Source of the DNA: Streptomyces sp. NBC_00461
Lineage (GTDB): Bacteria > Actinomycetota > Actinomycetes > Streptomycetales > Streptomycetaceae
DNA length: 64,000 bases
Direction: 5' to 3'
NCBI RefSeq assembly: GCF_036013935.1
Contig: NZ_CP107902.1
Span: 7,039,001-7,103,000 of the forward strand
Below are positions 33,869 through 43,201 of the stretch, one piece after another; position 1 is the stretch's first letter; each line of letters opens with the position of its first letter. Made by a program: the position numbers and the translations under genes. The notes under the pieces are model-generated. The model was not told where the DNA came from and did not search any database. It was given only the letters and a program-made list of their open reading frames with translations.

Positions 33869-35554
33869 ATGACGCCGAACGCCGCTTCCGCCTCCTCCGG
33901 GCCCAGCCGGAGAAGCTTCCTCGCCTCCACCGCGGTCGCCACCGCAGCGGTGGCGGGCGGGATGCCTCTGCTTGCCGCGTGTGGGAGTTCGAACGGCGGG
34001 TCGGGCGGGGGCACGACGTCGGGGAAGAACGCGAAGAAGATCCTCCCGGCCTACCTGGCCAGCAATGTGGTGACGCCGGACATCCCGTCCAAGAACGGCT
34101 CGGCGATGGGCTTCACCCGCGAGCTGGCGATGGCCGACCTCAAGACGTCCGTGCCGAAGAAGCTCGGCAAGGGCGGCAAGGTGACGATCATGTCGCCGTT
34201 CTGGGGCTCGCCGCCGAAGCAGAACAACCCGTACTACACGTCGATGAACAGCCTGATCGGCGTCGACGTCCAGTGGCAGAACCAGGACGGCAACACCTAC
34301 GACCAGAAGCTCGGCGCGGTCCTCGCCTCCAGTGACGTCCCCGACGTGGTGGTCATCCCCGGCTGGAACATGGGCGGCAAGATACCCAGCGCCATCACCA
34401 GCAAGTTCGCCGACCTGTCCCCGTACCTGTCCGGGGACAAGGCCAAGGAGTACCCGAACCTCGCGACGATCCCGACCGACGCCTGGCAGCGGTCGATCTT
34501 CGGCGGCAAACTGCGCGGCCTGCCCCAGCCGAGCCCGTACGTCACGGGCATCATCCCGCTCTACCGCAAGGACATCTTCGACAAGGAGGGGTACGACCTC
34601 CCCAAGTCGGCCGACGAGTTCACGGCCCTGTGCAAGGAGATCACCAACGCCAGGGCCAAGCGCTGGGCCTGCGGCGACATGAAGTGGACCGCGTTCGAGA
34701 TCTTCGGCGTGCTCTCCGGCTCGGAGAAGCCCCTCGGCTGGAACCTCGCCGACGGCAAGATGACCTACCGCATCGAGACCCCGGAGTACCTCGAAGCGCT
34801 GGAGTGGGCCCGCAAGCTGTTCGCCGCCGGGTACGTCCACCCCGACTTCAAGGCGGGCCAGGCCACCGACCCGGCCAGCAAGTTCGGCTCCGGCGAGTTC
34901 CTGATCTGGAACAACAACATCACCAACTGGTGGGGGCAGCAGTCGGCCCAGGCCGCCCAGAACCCGGACTTCAAGGTCTGGGGCATGGACCTCTTCGGCC
35001 ACGACGGCGGCAACCCCACCCTGTGGGCCGAGCAGCCGGCCGGCATCTTCGCCTTCATCAACAAGAAGGCATCCGAGTCCGTCATCCGGGACGTGCTGGC
35101 CGTCGCCAACGTCACCGCGGCGCCGTACGGCACCAAGGAGTGGATGATGACCAACTACGGGGTCGAGGGCACCCACTACACGCTGAAGAACGGTGTGCCC
35201 GTCAAGAACGACAAGGGCAACAACGAGGTCCTCAACGCCTACGTCATGGTCGCGAGCCCCGCCGCGACCATCGCCCACCCCGACTACCCGGACATCACCA
35301 AGGCCAGCGTCGAGTGGCAGCAGCGGATGGGCGCCTTCACCAAGAAGTCGTCCTTCTGGGGCCTGCAGATCACCGAGCCCGCCCGCTACACCAACCTCTC
35401 CAACGACTTCGAGAAGCTCGAGGACGACGTCCTCCGCGGCCACAGGAAGATCAGCGACATGCAGCAGGCCGTCTCCGACTGGAAGAAGCAGGGCGGAGAC
35501 AAGCTGCGCGACTGGTACAAGAAGCTGCTCGACGACAACGGCTCGGCGAACTGA
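33869..35554 (+). CDS. sugar ABC transporter substrate-binding lipoprotein (LplA-like)
   Basis: 561 residues. A Tat signal (SRRSFLAST) ends in lipobox LAAC at about residue 35; a Gly/Ser linker follows. The large size and the motif order (MSPFWGSPPKQNNPYY, PDVVVIPGWNMGG, W-rich middle) fit the LplA/YtcQ-type binding proteins for oligosaccharides rather than the ~420-residue type. Predicted to bind xyloglucan-derived oligosaccharides, from context. ATG at 33869, GAAGGG upstream. First gene of a six-gene operon under the LacI-type operator. Confidence 0.88.
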   Translation: MTPNAASASSGPSRRSFLASTAVATAAVAGGMPLLAACGSSNGGSGGGTTSGKNAKKILPAYLASNVVTPDIPSKNGSAMGFTRELAMADLKTSVPKKLGKGGKVTIMSPFWGSPPKQNNPYYTSMNSLIGVDVQWQNQDGNTYDQKLGAVLASSDVPDVVVIPGWNMGGKIPSAITSKFADLSPYLSGDKAKEYPNLATIPTDAWQRSIFGGKLRGLPQPSPYVTGIIPLYRKDIFDKEGYDLPKSADEFTALCKEITNARAKRWACGDMKWTAFEIFGVLSGSEKPLGWNLADGKMTYRIETPEYLEALEWARKLFAAGYVHPDFKAGQATDPASKFGSGEFLIWNNNITNWWGQQSAQAAQNPDFKVWGMDLFGHDGGNPTLWAEQPAGIFAFINKKASESVIRDVLAVANVTAAPYGTKEWMMTNYGVEGTHYTLKNGVPVKNDKGNNEVLNAYVMVASPAATIAHPDYPDITKASVEWQQRMGAFTKKSSFWGLQITEPARYTNLSNDFEKLEDDVLRGHRKISDMQQAVSDWKKQGGDKLRDWYKKLLDDNGSAN

Positions 35555-35581
35555 CCCGGTACCGAGGCAAGGAGAACGGCC

Positions 35582-36613
35582 GTGTCCCACAGCACGGTGC
35601 CTCGCACCAGGGCCGAGGCGAAGACGAGTCCGACGAAGACCCCGGTGGCGTCCGGCGACGCCACCGGTTCCCGGAAACGGGCCGGAAAGCTCGGCTTCCG
35701 GCTGAGGTTCAGACGCGACCGCGTGCTGCTGCTGATGACGCTGCCCGCGCTGCTGCTGCTCGTGGTCTTCAACTACGTGCCGATCCTCGGCAACATCGTC
35801 GCCTTCGAGGACTACGACCCCTACGTCAGCGACAACGGCATCGTCTCGATGCTGCACAGCCCCTGGGTCGGCCTGGCCAACTTCCAGCAGATGTTCCAGG
35901 ACTCGGCCTTCTGGGACGCCGTCCAGAACACGCTGGTGCTGTTCATCCTCCAGCTGGTGCTGTTCTTCCCGATCCCGATCCTGCTCGCGCTGCTCATCAA
36001 CAGCGTGGTCAGGCCCCGGGTGCGGGCGTTCGCACAGGCCGTCCTCTATCTGCCGCACTTCTTCTCCTGGGTGCTCGTCATCGCCGTCTTCCAGCAGATG
36101 TTCGGCGGCGCCGGGATGCTCTCCCAACTGCTGCGGGAGCACGGCCATGGCGGCATCGACATCATGACCAACGCGGCCACCTTCAAGTTCCTGATCACCG
36201 CGCAGAGCGTCTGGAAGGACGCCGGCTGGGGGATCATCGTCTTCCTCGCAGCGCTGGCCTCGGTCTCCCCGGACCTGTACGAGGCCGCCGCGATGGACGG
36301 CGCCGGCCGCTGGCGCCGCATGTGGCACGTCACCCTGCCCGCGCTGCGCCCGGTCGTCGCGCTCCTGCTCGTCCTGCGGGTCGGGGACGCGCTGACCGTC
36401 GGCTTCGAACAGATCCTGCTGCAGCGTGATGCCGTGGGGCCGGGCGCCGCCGAAGTCCTCGACACCTTCGTGTGGTGGAACGGCGTCCGCAACCAGGACT
36501 TCGGTTACGCGGCCGCCGCCGGACTCGTCAAGGGCGTGGTCAGCATCGGTCTGGTCCTCGCCGCGAACAAGGTGGCCCATCTCATGGGCGAGCAGGGGGT
36601 GTACAAGAAATGA
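35582..36613 (+). CDS. sugar ABC transporter permease, LplB type
   Basis: 343 residues. A ~45-residue basic/Thr-rich N-terminus is followed by six membrane helices (first from VLLLMTLPALLLLVVFNYVP). The EAA loop is YEAAAMDGAGRWRRMWHVTLP, typical of CUT1 sugar permeases. It pairs with the next gene to form the pore. GTG at 35582 with AAGGAG; 27 bp after the binding-protein gene. The stop overlaps the next ATG (ATGA). Confidence 0.9.
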   Translation: MSHSTVPRTRAEAKTSPTKTPVASGDATGSRKRAGKLGFRLRFRRDRVLLLMTLPALLLLVVFNYVPILGNIVAFEDYDPYVSDNGIVSMLHSPWVGLANFQQMFQDSAFWDAVQNTLVLFILQLVLFFPIPILLALLINSVVRPRVRAFAQAVLYLPHFFSWVLVIAVFQQMFGGAGMLSQLLREHGHGGIDIMTNAATFKFLITAQSVWKDAGWGIIVFLAALASVSPDLYEAAAMDGAGRWRRMWHVTLPALRPVVALLLVLRVGDALTVGFEQILLQRDAVGPGAAEVLDTFVWWNGVRNQDFGYAAAAGLVKGVVSIGLVLAANKVAHLMGEQGVYKK

Positions 36614-37545
36614 CCGCGGTCATCGACGAACCGGCGAGCAAGACGTTCAGGTGGGCGGCCCCTGAGCGGCCGACCTGGGAGGAGGAGCCCTCCAAGGCGG
36701 GCGCGGCCGGCAAGGGCGTCGTGCTGGGCCTCGCCTGCCTGGGCGTCCTCTTCCCGCTGTGGATCGTGATCGTCACGAGCCTCTCCAGCAAGAAGACGAT
36801 CACTGAGGCCGGCGGTCTGGTGATGGTCCCGAAGGACATCACCTTCATCGCCTACAAGGAACTGCTCAGTGGCGGCCAGGTGACCCGCGCGACGATCATC
36901 AGCATCCTCGTCACCCTCGTCGGCACGGTGTTCTCGATGACGGTGTCCGTGCTGTGCGCGTACGGTCTCTCCCGGATCGGCTCGCTGGGGCACCGGTGGA
37001 TCCTGATGGTCCTGCTGGCGACGATGTTCTTCAGCGCCGGTCTCATCCCGACGTATCTGCTGGTGCAGTCGCTCGGCCTGACGGATTCGTATCTCGCGCT
37101 GATCCTGCCCAGTGCGCTCAGCGTGTTCAACATCCTTGTGCTGCGCGGTTTCTTCATGGGGATCTCGCAGGAGCTCACCGACAGCGCGCGGATCGACGGA
37201 GCCGGGGACTTCCGGATTCTGTGGCAGATCGTGATGCCGTTGTCGCGTGCGGTGCTGGCGGTCATCACGCTGTTCTACGCCGTGGGGTACTGGAGCGCCT
37301 GGTTCAACGCGTCGCTGTACCTGAACAACCAGGACATGATGCCGCTGCAGAACGTCATGATCCAGCTGGTGCAGAAGCAGGAGGCGCCGGTGGGACTGGG
37401 GCAGGCCATCAGGACCGGGCAGCTGTCCGGGCTTGCTGTGCAGATGGCGGTGATGGTGATGGCTCTGCTGCCGGTGGCCGTGTTGTCGCCGTTCGTGCAG
37501 CGGCACTTCAAGAAGGGCATGCTCACCGGCGCAGTGAAGGGCTGA
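36610..37545 (+). CDS. sugar ABC transporter permease, LplC/YtcP type
   Basis: 311 residues, six membrane helices and the EAA loop TDSARIDGAGDFRILWQIVMPL. Second permease half. Start ATG overlaps the preceding stop by four bases; the longer upstream frame is a shadow of the LplB gene. No ATP-binding gene lies in the operon, so the pair presumably uses the shared streptomycete sugar ATPase MsiK encoded elsewhere (established for several Streptomyces CUT1 systems). Confidence 0.9.
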   Translation: MTAVIDEPASKTFRWAAPERPTWEEEPSKAGAAGKGVVLGLACLGVLFPLWIVIVTSLSSKKTITEAGGLVMVPKDITFIAYKELLSGGQVTRATIISILVTLVGTVFSMTVSVLCAYGLSRIGSLGHRWILMVLLATMFFSAGLIPTYLLVQSLGLTDSYLALILPSALSVFNILVLRGFFMGISQELTDSARIDGAGDFRILWQIVMPLSRAVLAVITLFYAVGYWSAWFNASLYLNNQDMMPLQNVMIQLVQKQEAPVGLGQAIRTGQLSGLAVQMAVMVMALLPVAVLSPFVQRHFKKGMLTGAVKG

Positions 37546-37571
37546 CCTGCGCCTACTCGGTGGGGTGCCTG

Positions 37572-37652
37572 TTGTCGTGTGGCGGCTGCAGTTCGTTGTG
37601 GCTGGTCGCGCCCACGCGGCGGAGCCGCACACTGATACTGCCCCGCGCCCCT
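37572..37652 (+). repeat. dispersed Streptomyces GGCTGGTCGCGC repeat
   Basis: GTTGTGGCTGGTCGCGCCCA followed by GCGGCGGAGCCGC and CCCCGCGCCCCTAA. It matches, from memory, a very frequent intergenic repeat of Streptomyces. It lies inside the operon between the permease and the GH74 remnant and contains a small hairpin (GCGGC-GGA-GCCGC), so it may lower downstream expression. Confidence 0.5.
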
Positions 37653-37713
37653 AAGCGCCTTCCGCGTCCCCCTCTCATGGAACTCACCCCTCTTGCAGAA
37701 CGAGGTATGTGTC

Positions 37714-38310
37714 ATGCACGCGTCCCGCCTGAGCAGGCGTGCCGTTCTCGCCGGGGCCGCGGCCGCCGCCGCAGGCACCGCCGTACCGCTTCTTCCCGGC
37801 CGCGCGCACGCTGCCGAGGCAGAGGCCGCTGCCCCCGCTTACTGCTGGCGCAATGCCACGACCGGCACACTGCACGCCAGCACCGACAGCGGCCGGACCT
37901 TCGCCGCGCGGGCCACCGGCCTGAACTCGGGCGACAGCGAGTTCCAGCTGGCCGTGACCCCGGGACGCTCCGGGCATCTGTGGCTGAGCCTGAAGCGGAA
38001 CGGCCTGTACCGCTCGACCGACGGCGGTGCGACCTTCACCAAGGTGAGCAGCTGCCGGGCGTCGTACACCCTCGGCTTCGGCAAGGCCGCCCGGGGCGCC
38101 TCCTACCCGGCGGTGTACATGGTCGGCTCCACCGAGACCATCACCGCCGTGTACCGCTCCGACGACGAGGCGAAGACCTGGACGCGGATCAACGACGACC
38201 AGCACCGGTGGGGCTACACTGGCGCGGCCATCACCGGCGACCCCCGCCTCCACGGCCGTGTCTACCTCGCCACCAACGGGCGCGGAATCCAGTACGGAGA
38301 GCCCGTCTGA
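37714..38310 (+). CDS. secreted GH74 xyloglucanase remnant (signal peptide plus C-terminal BNR repeats)
   Basis: 198 residues. A complete Tat signal (LSRRAVLAGAAAAAAG, cleavage near AHA-AE) is followed directly by a segment closely resembling the last ~155 residues of GH74 endo-xyloglucanases: RSTDGGATFTKV, ASYTLGFGKAA, then AVYRSDDEAKTWTRIND and the terminal GRVYLATNGRGIQYGEP. Full GH74 domains are about 700 residues, and both catalytic Asp residues lie in the missing part, so this protein should be inactive. The frame is intact, with a ribosome-binding site and TGATG coupling to the GH42 gene. It may survive as a glucan-binding protein or simply to keep translation coupled. Confidence 0.78.
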   Translation: MHASRLSRRAVLAGAAAAAAGTAVPLLPGRAHAAEAEAAAPAYCWRNATTGTLHASTDSGRTFAARATGLNSGDSEFQLAVTPGRSGHLWLSLKRNGLYRSTDGGATFTKVSSCRASYTLGFGKAARGASYPAVYMVGSTETITAVYRSDDEAKTWTRINDDQHRWGYTGAAITGDPRLHGRVYLATNGRGIQYGEPV

Positions 38311-40292
38311 TGCCCCCGAACTCCCAGCCCGGCCTGAGTGTCGCCACCCGCGGCCGCATCCTCTTCGGCGGCGACTACAACCCCGAGCAGTGGCCCGAGG
38401 AGACCTGGCCCGAGGACGTCCGGCTGATGAAGGACGCCGGCGTCAACTCCGTCACCCTCGGCGTCTTCTCCTGGGCGAAGCTCGAACCCAGCCCCGGGGC
38501 ACGGGAGTTCCGCTGGCTCGACCGGCTGATGGACCTGATGCACGACAACGGCATCGGTGTCGTCCTCGCCACCCCCACCTCCTCGCCCCCGCCCTGGCTC
38601 GGCCGTCTGCACCCCGAGTCGCTGCCCCGCGACGAGGACGGCCGTACCGAATGGTGGGGTGGGCGGCAGCACTTCTCGCACTCCAGCGCCGCCTACCGCC
38701 GCTACGCCGCCGCCATCACCGAGGACCTCGCCGCCCGCTACGGCAGCCACCCCGCCCTCACCATGTGGCACATCAACAACGAGTACTGCACCTTCGACTG
38801 GGGCGACGAGGCCGCCACCCGCTTCCGCCACTGGCTGCAGGCGAAGTACGGCACCCTCGACGAGCTCAACTCCGCCTGGGGCACCGCCTTCTGGAGTCAG
38901 GGCTACGGCGACTGGAACGAGGTCCTGCCGCCCCGCCACGCGCACTACATGAAGAACCCGGGCCAGGTCCTGGACTTCAAGCGGTTCACGTCCGACATGC
39001 TTCTGGAGTGCTACATCGCCGAGCGGGACATCGTGCGGCGACACACACCGGGCCAGGTCCCCGTCACCACCAACTTCATGCCGCTGTGGGTCGGGCAGGA
39101 CGCCTGGCGGTGGGTGGAGGAGGAGGACGTCGTCTCCGTCGACATCTACCCCGACCCGCGCGACCCCCTCGGCGCCCAGCAGGGGGCCCTCGTACAGGAC
39201 ATGACCCGCTCGCAGGCCCGCGGGCCCTGGATGCTGATGGAGCAGGCGGCCGGACCGGTCAACTGGCGCGGCGTCAACCACCCCAAGCCGCGCGGCCTCA
39301 ACCGTCTCTGGTCCCTCCAGGCCGTCGCCCGCGGCGCCGACGCCGTCTGCTACTTCCAGTGGCGGCAGTCCCGGCAGGGCGCGGAGAAGTTCCACTCCGG
39401 GATGCTGAGTCACGCGGGGGAGCAGGGCCGCACCTACCAGGAGGTCAAGCAGCTCGGGGCCGAACTCGCCCGGATCAGTGAGGAGGTGACGGACAGTCAC
39501 AGCGGACGCGACATCGCGATCCTGCACGACTGGCACTCCTGGTGGGCCGGCGCCCACGAGGGCCGTCTCTCCACCCAGGTCGACTACCCCCAGGTCCTGA
39601 CCGCCTGGCACCGCGCTCTGTGGCAGGCCCACCTCACCACCGACTTCGCCCATCCCGAGCACGACCTCACCGCCTACCGCATGGTCGTCGTCCCCCAGCT
39701 GTACGCCCTCACGGACGCGGCGGTCGACAACCTCCTCGCGTACGTGAGCGGCGGCGGCACCCTCGTCTGTGGCTTCCTGACCGGCGTTGCCGACGAGGAC
39801 GACCGGGTGCGCCCCGGCGGCATGGACCCGCGCCTGCGCGAGCTGTTCGGCATCCGGACGCTGCACGAGTGGTGGCCGCTGGACCCGGAGGAGACCGCGC
39901 AGACCGACGGCTTCCGCGGGACCCTGTGGTCGGAGGAGATCGAAGTCGGCGAGGGCGCCACGGCCGAGGCCACGTACAAGGGCGGCGAGCTCGACGGGAT
40001 GCCCGCCGTCCTGCGCCGGGGCAGCGCCTGGTACGTCTCCACGCTCCCCGAGGCCGAGGCGCTGCGCGACCTCCTCGCGCAGGTCGCGGCCGACGCCGGC
40101 GCCCGGCCCGTCCTCGACCGTCTGCCCGACCAGGTCGAGGCGGTCCGCCGCGGCGATCTGCTCTTCGTGCTCAACCACGGGCGTGAGTCGGTGACAGTGG
40201 AGCTGCCGGGCAGCCACCACGACCTGCTGACGGGGACGACCGTCGAGGGCGAGCTGACCCTGGGCCGGTACGACGTGGCGGTGCTGCGGTGA
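38310..40292 (+). CDS. GH42 family beta-galactosidase
   Basis: 660-residue cytoplasmic GH42 enzyme. The family opening FGGDYNPEQWPEE, acid/base Glu158 in HINNEY and nucleophile Glu311 in LMEQAAG are all present. A trimerisation/glutamine-amidotransferase-like domain (about 390-590) and a C-terminal beta domain follow. It would remove galactose from xyloglucan side chains taken up as oligosaccharides. ATG overlaps the previous stop (TGATG), and its own stop overlaps the GH95 start (GTGA). The much longer open frame starting at 36954 is an artefact. Confidence 0.92.
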   Translation: MPPNSQPGLSVATRGRILFGGDYNPEQWPEETWPEDVRLMKDAGVNSVTLGVFSWAKLEPSPGAREFRWLDRLMDLMHDNGIGVVLATPTSSPPPWLGRLHPESLPRDEDGRTEWWGGRQHFSHSSAAYRRYAAAITEDLAARYGSHPALTMWHINNEYCTFDWGDEAATRFRHWLQAKYGTLDELNSAWGTAFWSQGYGDWNEVLPPRHAHYMKNPGQVLDFKRFTSDMLLECYIAERDIVRRHTPGQVPVTTNFMPLWVGQDAWRWVEEEDVVSVDIYPDPRDPLGAQQGALVQDMTRSQARGPWMLMEQAAGPVNWRGVNHPKPRGLNRLWSLQAVARGADAVCYFQWRQSRQGAEKFHSGMLSHAGEQGRTYQEVKQLGAELARISEEVTDSHSGRDIAILHDWHSWWAGAHEGRLSTQVDYPQVLTAWHRALWQAHLTTDFAHPEHDLTAYRMVVVPQLYALTDAAVDNLLAYVSGGGTLVCGFLTGVADEDDRVRPGGMDPRLRELFGIRTLHEWWPLDPEETAQTDGFRGTLWSEEIEVGEGATAEATYKGGELDGMPAVLRRGSAWYVSTLPEAEALRDLLAQVAADAGARPVLDRLPDQVEAVRRGDLLFVLNHGRESVTVELPGSHHDLLTGTTVEGELTLGRYDVAVLR

Positions 40293-42487
40293 CGGACATC
40301 GCCCACGGAACCTGGGAACCCCTCCCCGCCGCCCGCTGGGAGGACGGTTTCCTCAGCGGCAACGGCCATCACGGCGCCCTCGTGTTCGGCGGTCCGAACG
40401 ACGAACGGGTCGTCGTCACCCATCACACCCTCGTGCGCCCCAACGGCAGCGAGAACGCCCAGCCGCCCAAGCTGGCCGATCAACTGCCCCTGCTGCAGGA
40501 CCAGTTGCTGGCAGGTGAGCTGCACGCCGCCGAGACCTTCACCGACGGCCGTGACCTGCAGTGGGTGCAGCCCTTCCACCCCGCCTTCCAGATACGGCTG
40601 CGCACCGCACCCGGCGAGGAGGCGCGCCACTACCGCCGCTCCGTCGAATTCACCACCGGCGTCGTGAAGACGGTCTGCGACGACCGGAGCAGCCGCGTCT
40701 TCGTGTCGCGCGCCGACGACGTGATCGTCCAGCACGTCACCGCCGCCGACCTCGACATCGCCCTGGACCACCGGCTGCCGAGCGCGCCCACGGCTCTCGC
40801 CGTCGGCGACGGAGCGGTGCTCACCCCCGACGGCGCCCTGCTCACCCTGCGCGTCCGCTACCCCGGCAGCGCCATGGCGTACACGGGCGTGACGCTCGTC
40901 GTGCCCGCGGGCGGACGGGCGACGCTCACGCCCCCCGGGGTGCGGGTCGAGGGCGCGGAGTCGGTCCTGCTGCTGACCCGGGTGCTGCGGCACACCGGAG
41001 AGCTGGATACGACGTCCCAGGCCCACGCCCTGCGTGAACTGCTGCCGGACGGCGAGGACCCGTACGACGCCCTCCTGGAGCGCCACACCGAACGCCACCG
41101 GGCCGCCTACGAGCGCGTCACCCTGGACCTGGACGCGGAACCCGCCGAACGCGCCCTGTGCGGCTCGGAGTTGCTCGCGCGCCCGGACAGCCCCGCCCTC
41201 CTGGAGCGTCTCTTCGCCGCCGGCCGCTACCACCTGCTCTCCGCGAGCGGCCTGTTCCCGCCCCGTCTGGTCGGACTGTGGACCGGCGACTGGAACACCG
41301 CCTGGTCGGGGGCGTTCACCAACGACGCCAACCTCAACCTCCAGACGGCCTCCGCGGCGGCCGCCGCGCTCCCCGAAGTGACCGAGGCACACGCGTCACT
41401 GATTCAGCGTCAGCTCTCCGACTGGGCCGTCAACGCCCGCACGGTCTTCGGGGCCCGCGGTGTCGTCGCCCCCGCCCACACCGACGGCGAGTCGGGGCTG
41501 ACGTACCACTTCAACCGCGAGTACCCGCTGCACCTGTGGACGGCGGGCGCCGACTGGCTGCTCAAGCCGCTGGTCGACCACGACGAGACGCGCGGCACCC
41601 GGGATCCGCGCACCGCCCACGCCCTCGCCCAGGTCGCCCTGTTCTACGAGGACTTCCTCGACCGGACCGACCAGAACGGCCACCTGGTCGTCGTCCCCTC
41701 CTACTCGCCCGAGAACCGCCCCGCGAACGCCAGTTGGGGCACGATCAACGCGGCCATGGACCTGTCGGCCGCCCGGCACGCACTGCTGACCGCCGCTGCG
41801 CACCACCCGGGCAGCCCCGAGGCCGACCGCTGGCGTGCCCTCGCGCAGCGGATCCCGCCGCACCGGATCAACGCCGACGGCGCCCTCGCCGAATGGGCCT
41901 GGCCCGGCCTCGACGACACCTACGACCACCGCCATCTCAGCCACCTCTACGGCGTCTGGCCGCTCGACGAGATCAACCCGTACGACACCCCGGAGCTCGC
42001 GGCCGCCGCCCACCGGGCGCTCGAACTGCGCGGCGCCGAGAACGACTCCGCCCACGGGCATCTGCACCACGCCCTCGTCGCCGCGCGCCTGCGGGACGGC
42101 GAACGGGTCACGCACGCCCTCGGCCAGGTCCTCAAGGGCGACTTCTTCCACGCCTCCCTGATGAGCGCGCACTACCCCGACCGCGAGGTCTACAACGCCG
42201 ACGCCGCGCACACCCTGCCCGCCGTGCTGATCGAGATGCTCGTGCAGTCGACGCCGGACCGTCTGGTCCTGTTGCCCGCGCTCCCGGCGGCGTACCCGAA
42301 GGGCCGACTGCTGGGCATCCGCACCCGGTTCGGGGCGGCGCTCGACCTCACCTGGAGCCTGCGGCAGGCGACCGCGCTGATCCGCCCCACCCGAACCCAC
42401 CGCGTCGAACTCCGGACCTCCTCCGGCACACGGCCGCTCGACCTCGTCGCCGGCGAAGACCACGTCCTCTCCCTGGAGGCGTGGTGA
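40289..42487 (+). CDS. GH95 family alpha-L-fucosidase-like glycosidase
   Basis: 732 residues, no signal peptide. The N-terminal domain has WEDGFLSGNGHHGALVFGG, the family opening; the catalytic (alpha/alpha)6 barrel contains GLWTGDWNTAW, NDANLNLQ with the conserved Asn pair, and YSPENRPA, whose Glu is the expected acid. GH95 enzymes cleave alpha-1,2-L-fucose (or L-galactose), the terminal sugar of fucosylated xyloglucan side chains. GTG start overlaps the GH42 stop by four bases. Last sugar gene of the operon. Confidence 0.88.
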   Translation: MTDIAHGTWEPLPAARWEDGFLSGNGHHGALVFGGPNDERVVVTHHTLVRPNGSENAQPPKLADQLPLLQDQLLAGELHAAETFTDGRDLQWVQPFHPAFQIRLRTAPGEEARHYRRSVEFTTGVVKTVCDDRSSRVFVSRADDVIVQHVTAADLDIALDHRLPSAPTALAVGDGAVLTPDGALLTLRVRYPGSAMAYTGVTLVVPAGGRATLTPPGVRVEGAESVLLLTRVLRHTGELDTTSQAHALRELLPDGEDPYDALLERHTERHRAAYERVTLDLDAEPAERALCGSELLARPDSPALLERLFAAGRYHLLSASGLFPPRLVGLWTGDWNTAWSGAFTNDANLNLQTASAAAAALPEVTEAHASLIQRQLSDWAVNARTVFGARGVVAPAHTDGESGLTYHFNREYPLHLWTAGADWLLKPLVDHDETRGTRDPRTAHALAQVALFYEDFLDRTDQNGHLVVVPSYSPENRPANASWGTINAAMDLSAARHALLTAAAHHPGSPEADRWRALAQRIPPHRINADGALAEWAWPGLDDTYDHRHLSHLYGVWPLDEINPYDTPELAAAAHRALELRGAENDSAHGHLHHALVAARLRDGERVTHALGQVLKGDFFHASLMSAHYPDREVYNADAAHTLPAVLIEMLVQSTPDRLVLLPALPAAYPKGRLLGIRTRFGAALDLTWSLRQATALIRPTRTHRVELRTSSGTRPLDLVAGEDHVLSLEAW

Positions 42488-42555
42488 CCGCCGTGGCCTT
42501 CGGCGCCGCAGTGGCGCCGGATTCCACCTCCGGAACGTAGTCGGGGTGGGGTTTC

Positions 42556-43140
42556 ATGGACACCATGCGACTCCCCGCCCCCCTCCGCATCGGCACGATC
42601 GCCGCCGCCGCACTGCTCGCCACGTCGGGCACAGCGGCGGCGGCAGCGGCACCCATGGCCTCCCCTCTCCGCCCGGTGGCCTCCCTCGCCGCCGACCGCC
42701 TCGCCACCGCCGACCTGGTGGCCGCGGCCAAGTGGGGCACCGACAGCCCCATCGACGACCCGGCCCGCGAGCAGGTGGTCCTCGACACCGTCGCCGCCCA
42801 GGCGCGGCAGATCGGCGCCGACCCCGACGAGGTCCGCCGGATCTTCCGCGACCAGATCGAGGCGAACAAGGTCGTCCAGCGCGGCCTGTACGCCCGCTGG
42901 ACCGCTCGCCCCGACCAGGCCCCGACCACCAAGCCCGACCTGAATGCCGTCCGCCGGACCATCAACCGCATCAACACGGACCTGGTCCGGTCCCTGGCCG
43001 ACACCTCGACGCGGCGCGCCGCGCCGGCCTGCCGCCCGGAACTCACCGTGGCCGCCATCGACGTCATCCACGAGAAACACCCGGACCTGCTGCACACCGC
43101 GGCCTTCACCCGCTCCCTGGCCTCCGTCTGCCGCAACTGA
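42556..43140 (+). CDS. secreted chorismate mutase (AroQ gamma class)
   Basis: 194 residues. A Sec signal peptide (about 1-35, Ala-rich) is followed by an all-helical AroQ-gamma domain. Arg48, Lys59 and Arg71 in ADRLATAD, AAKW and PAREQ, and Glu102 in RDQIEANK, line up from memory with the active site of the secreted M. tuberculosis enzyme. Cys159 and Cys192 match its disulfide pair. It converts chorismate to prephenate outside the cytoplasm; why is not understood. ATG at 42556 lies 68 bp after the GH95 stop and may be read through from the sugar operon. A perfect terminator follows. Confidence 0.9.
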   Translation: MDTMRLPAPLRIGTIAAAALLATSGTAAAAAAPMASPLRPVASLAADRLATADLVAAAKWGTDSPIDDPAREQVVLDTVAAQARQIGADPDEVRRIFRDQIEANKVVQRGLYARWTARPDQAPTTKPDLNAVRRTINRINTDLVRSLADTSTRRAAPACRPELTVAAIDVIHEKHPDLLHTAAFTRSLASVCRN

Positions 43141-43153
43141 CCAGAGACAGGAC

Positions 43154-43181
43154 CGCCCGCGCCCCGTGAGGGGCGCGGGCG
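43154..43181. terminator. bidirectional terminator between chorismate mutase and GH31
   Basis: Perfect 12-bp stem CGCCCGCGCCCC/GGGGCGCGGGCG with a GTGA loop, in the 61-bp convergent gap. Confidence 0.75.
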
Positions 43182-43201
43182 ACCGCGTGATCAGCGATCG
43201 G

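Noticed and set aside
33788..36580. 930-residue minus-strand open frame across the transporter operon
   Set aside because: Antisense of the binding protein and LplB, with no recognisable domain and no ribosome-binding site.
37714..38310. Sialidase (BNR repeat protein)
   Set aside because: BNR repeats alone suggest it, but the C-terminal sequence is specific to GH74 and no sialidase catalytic residues are present.
36954..40292. 1112-residue plus-strand open frame
   Set aside because: Only the part from 38310 matches GH42; the rest is an out-of-frame reading of the permease, the repeat and the GH74 remnant.
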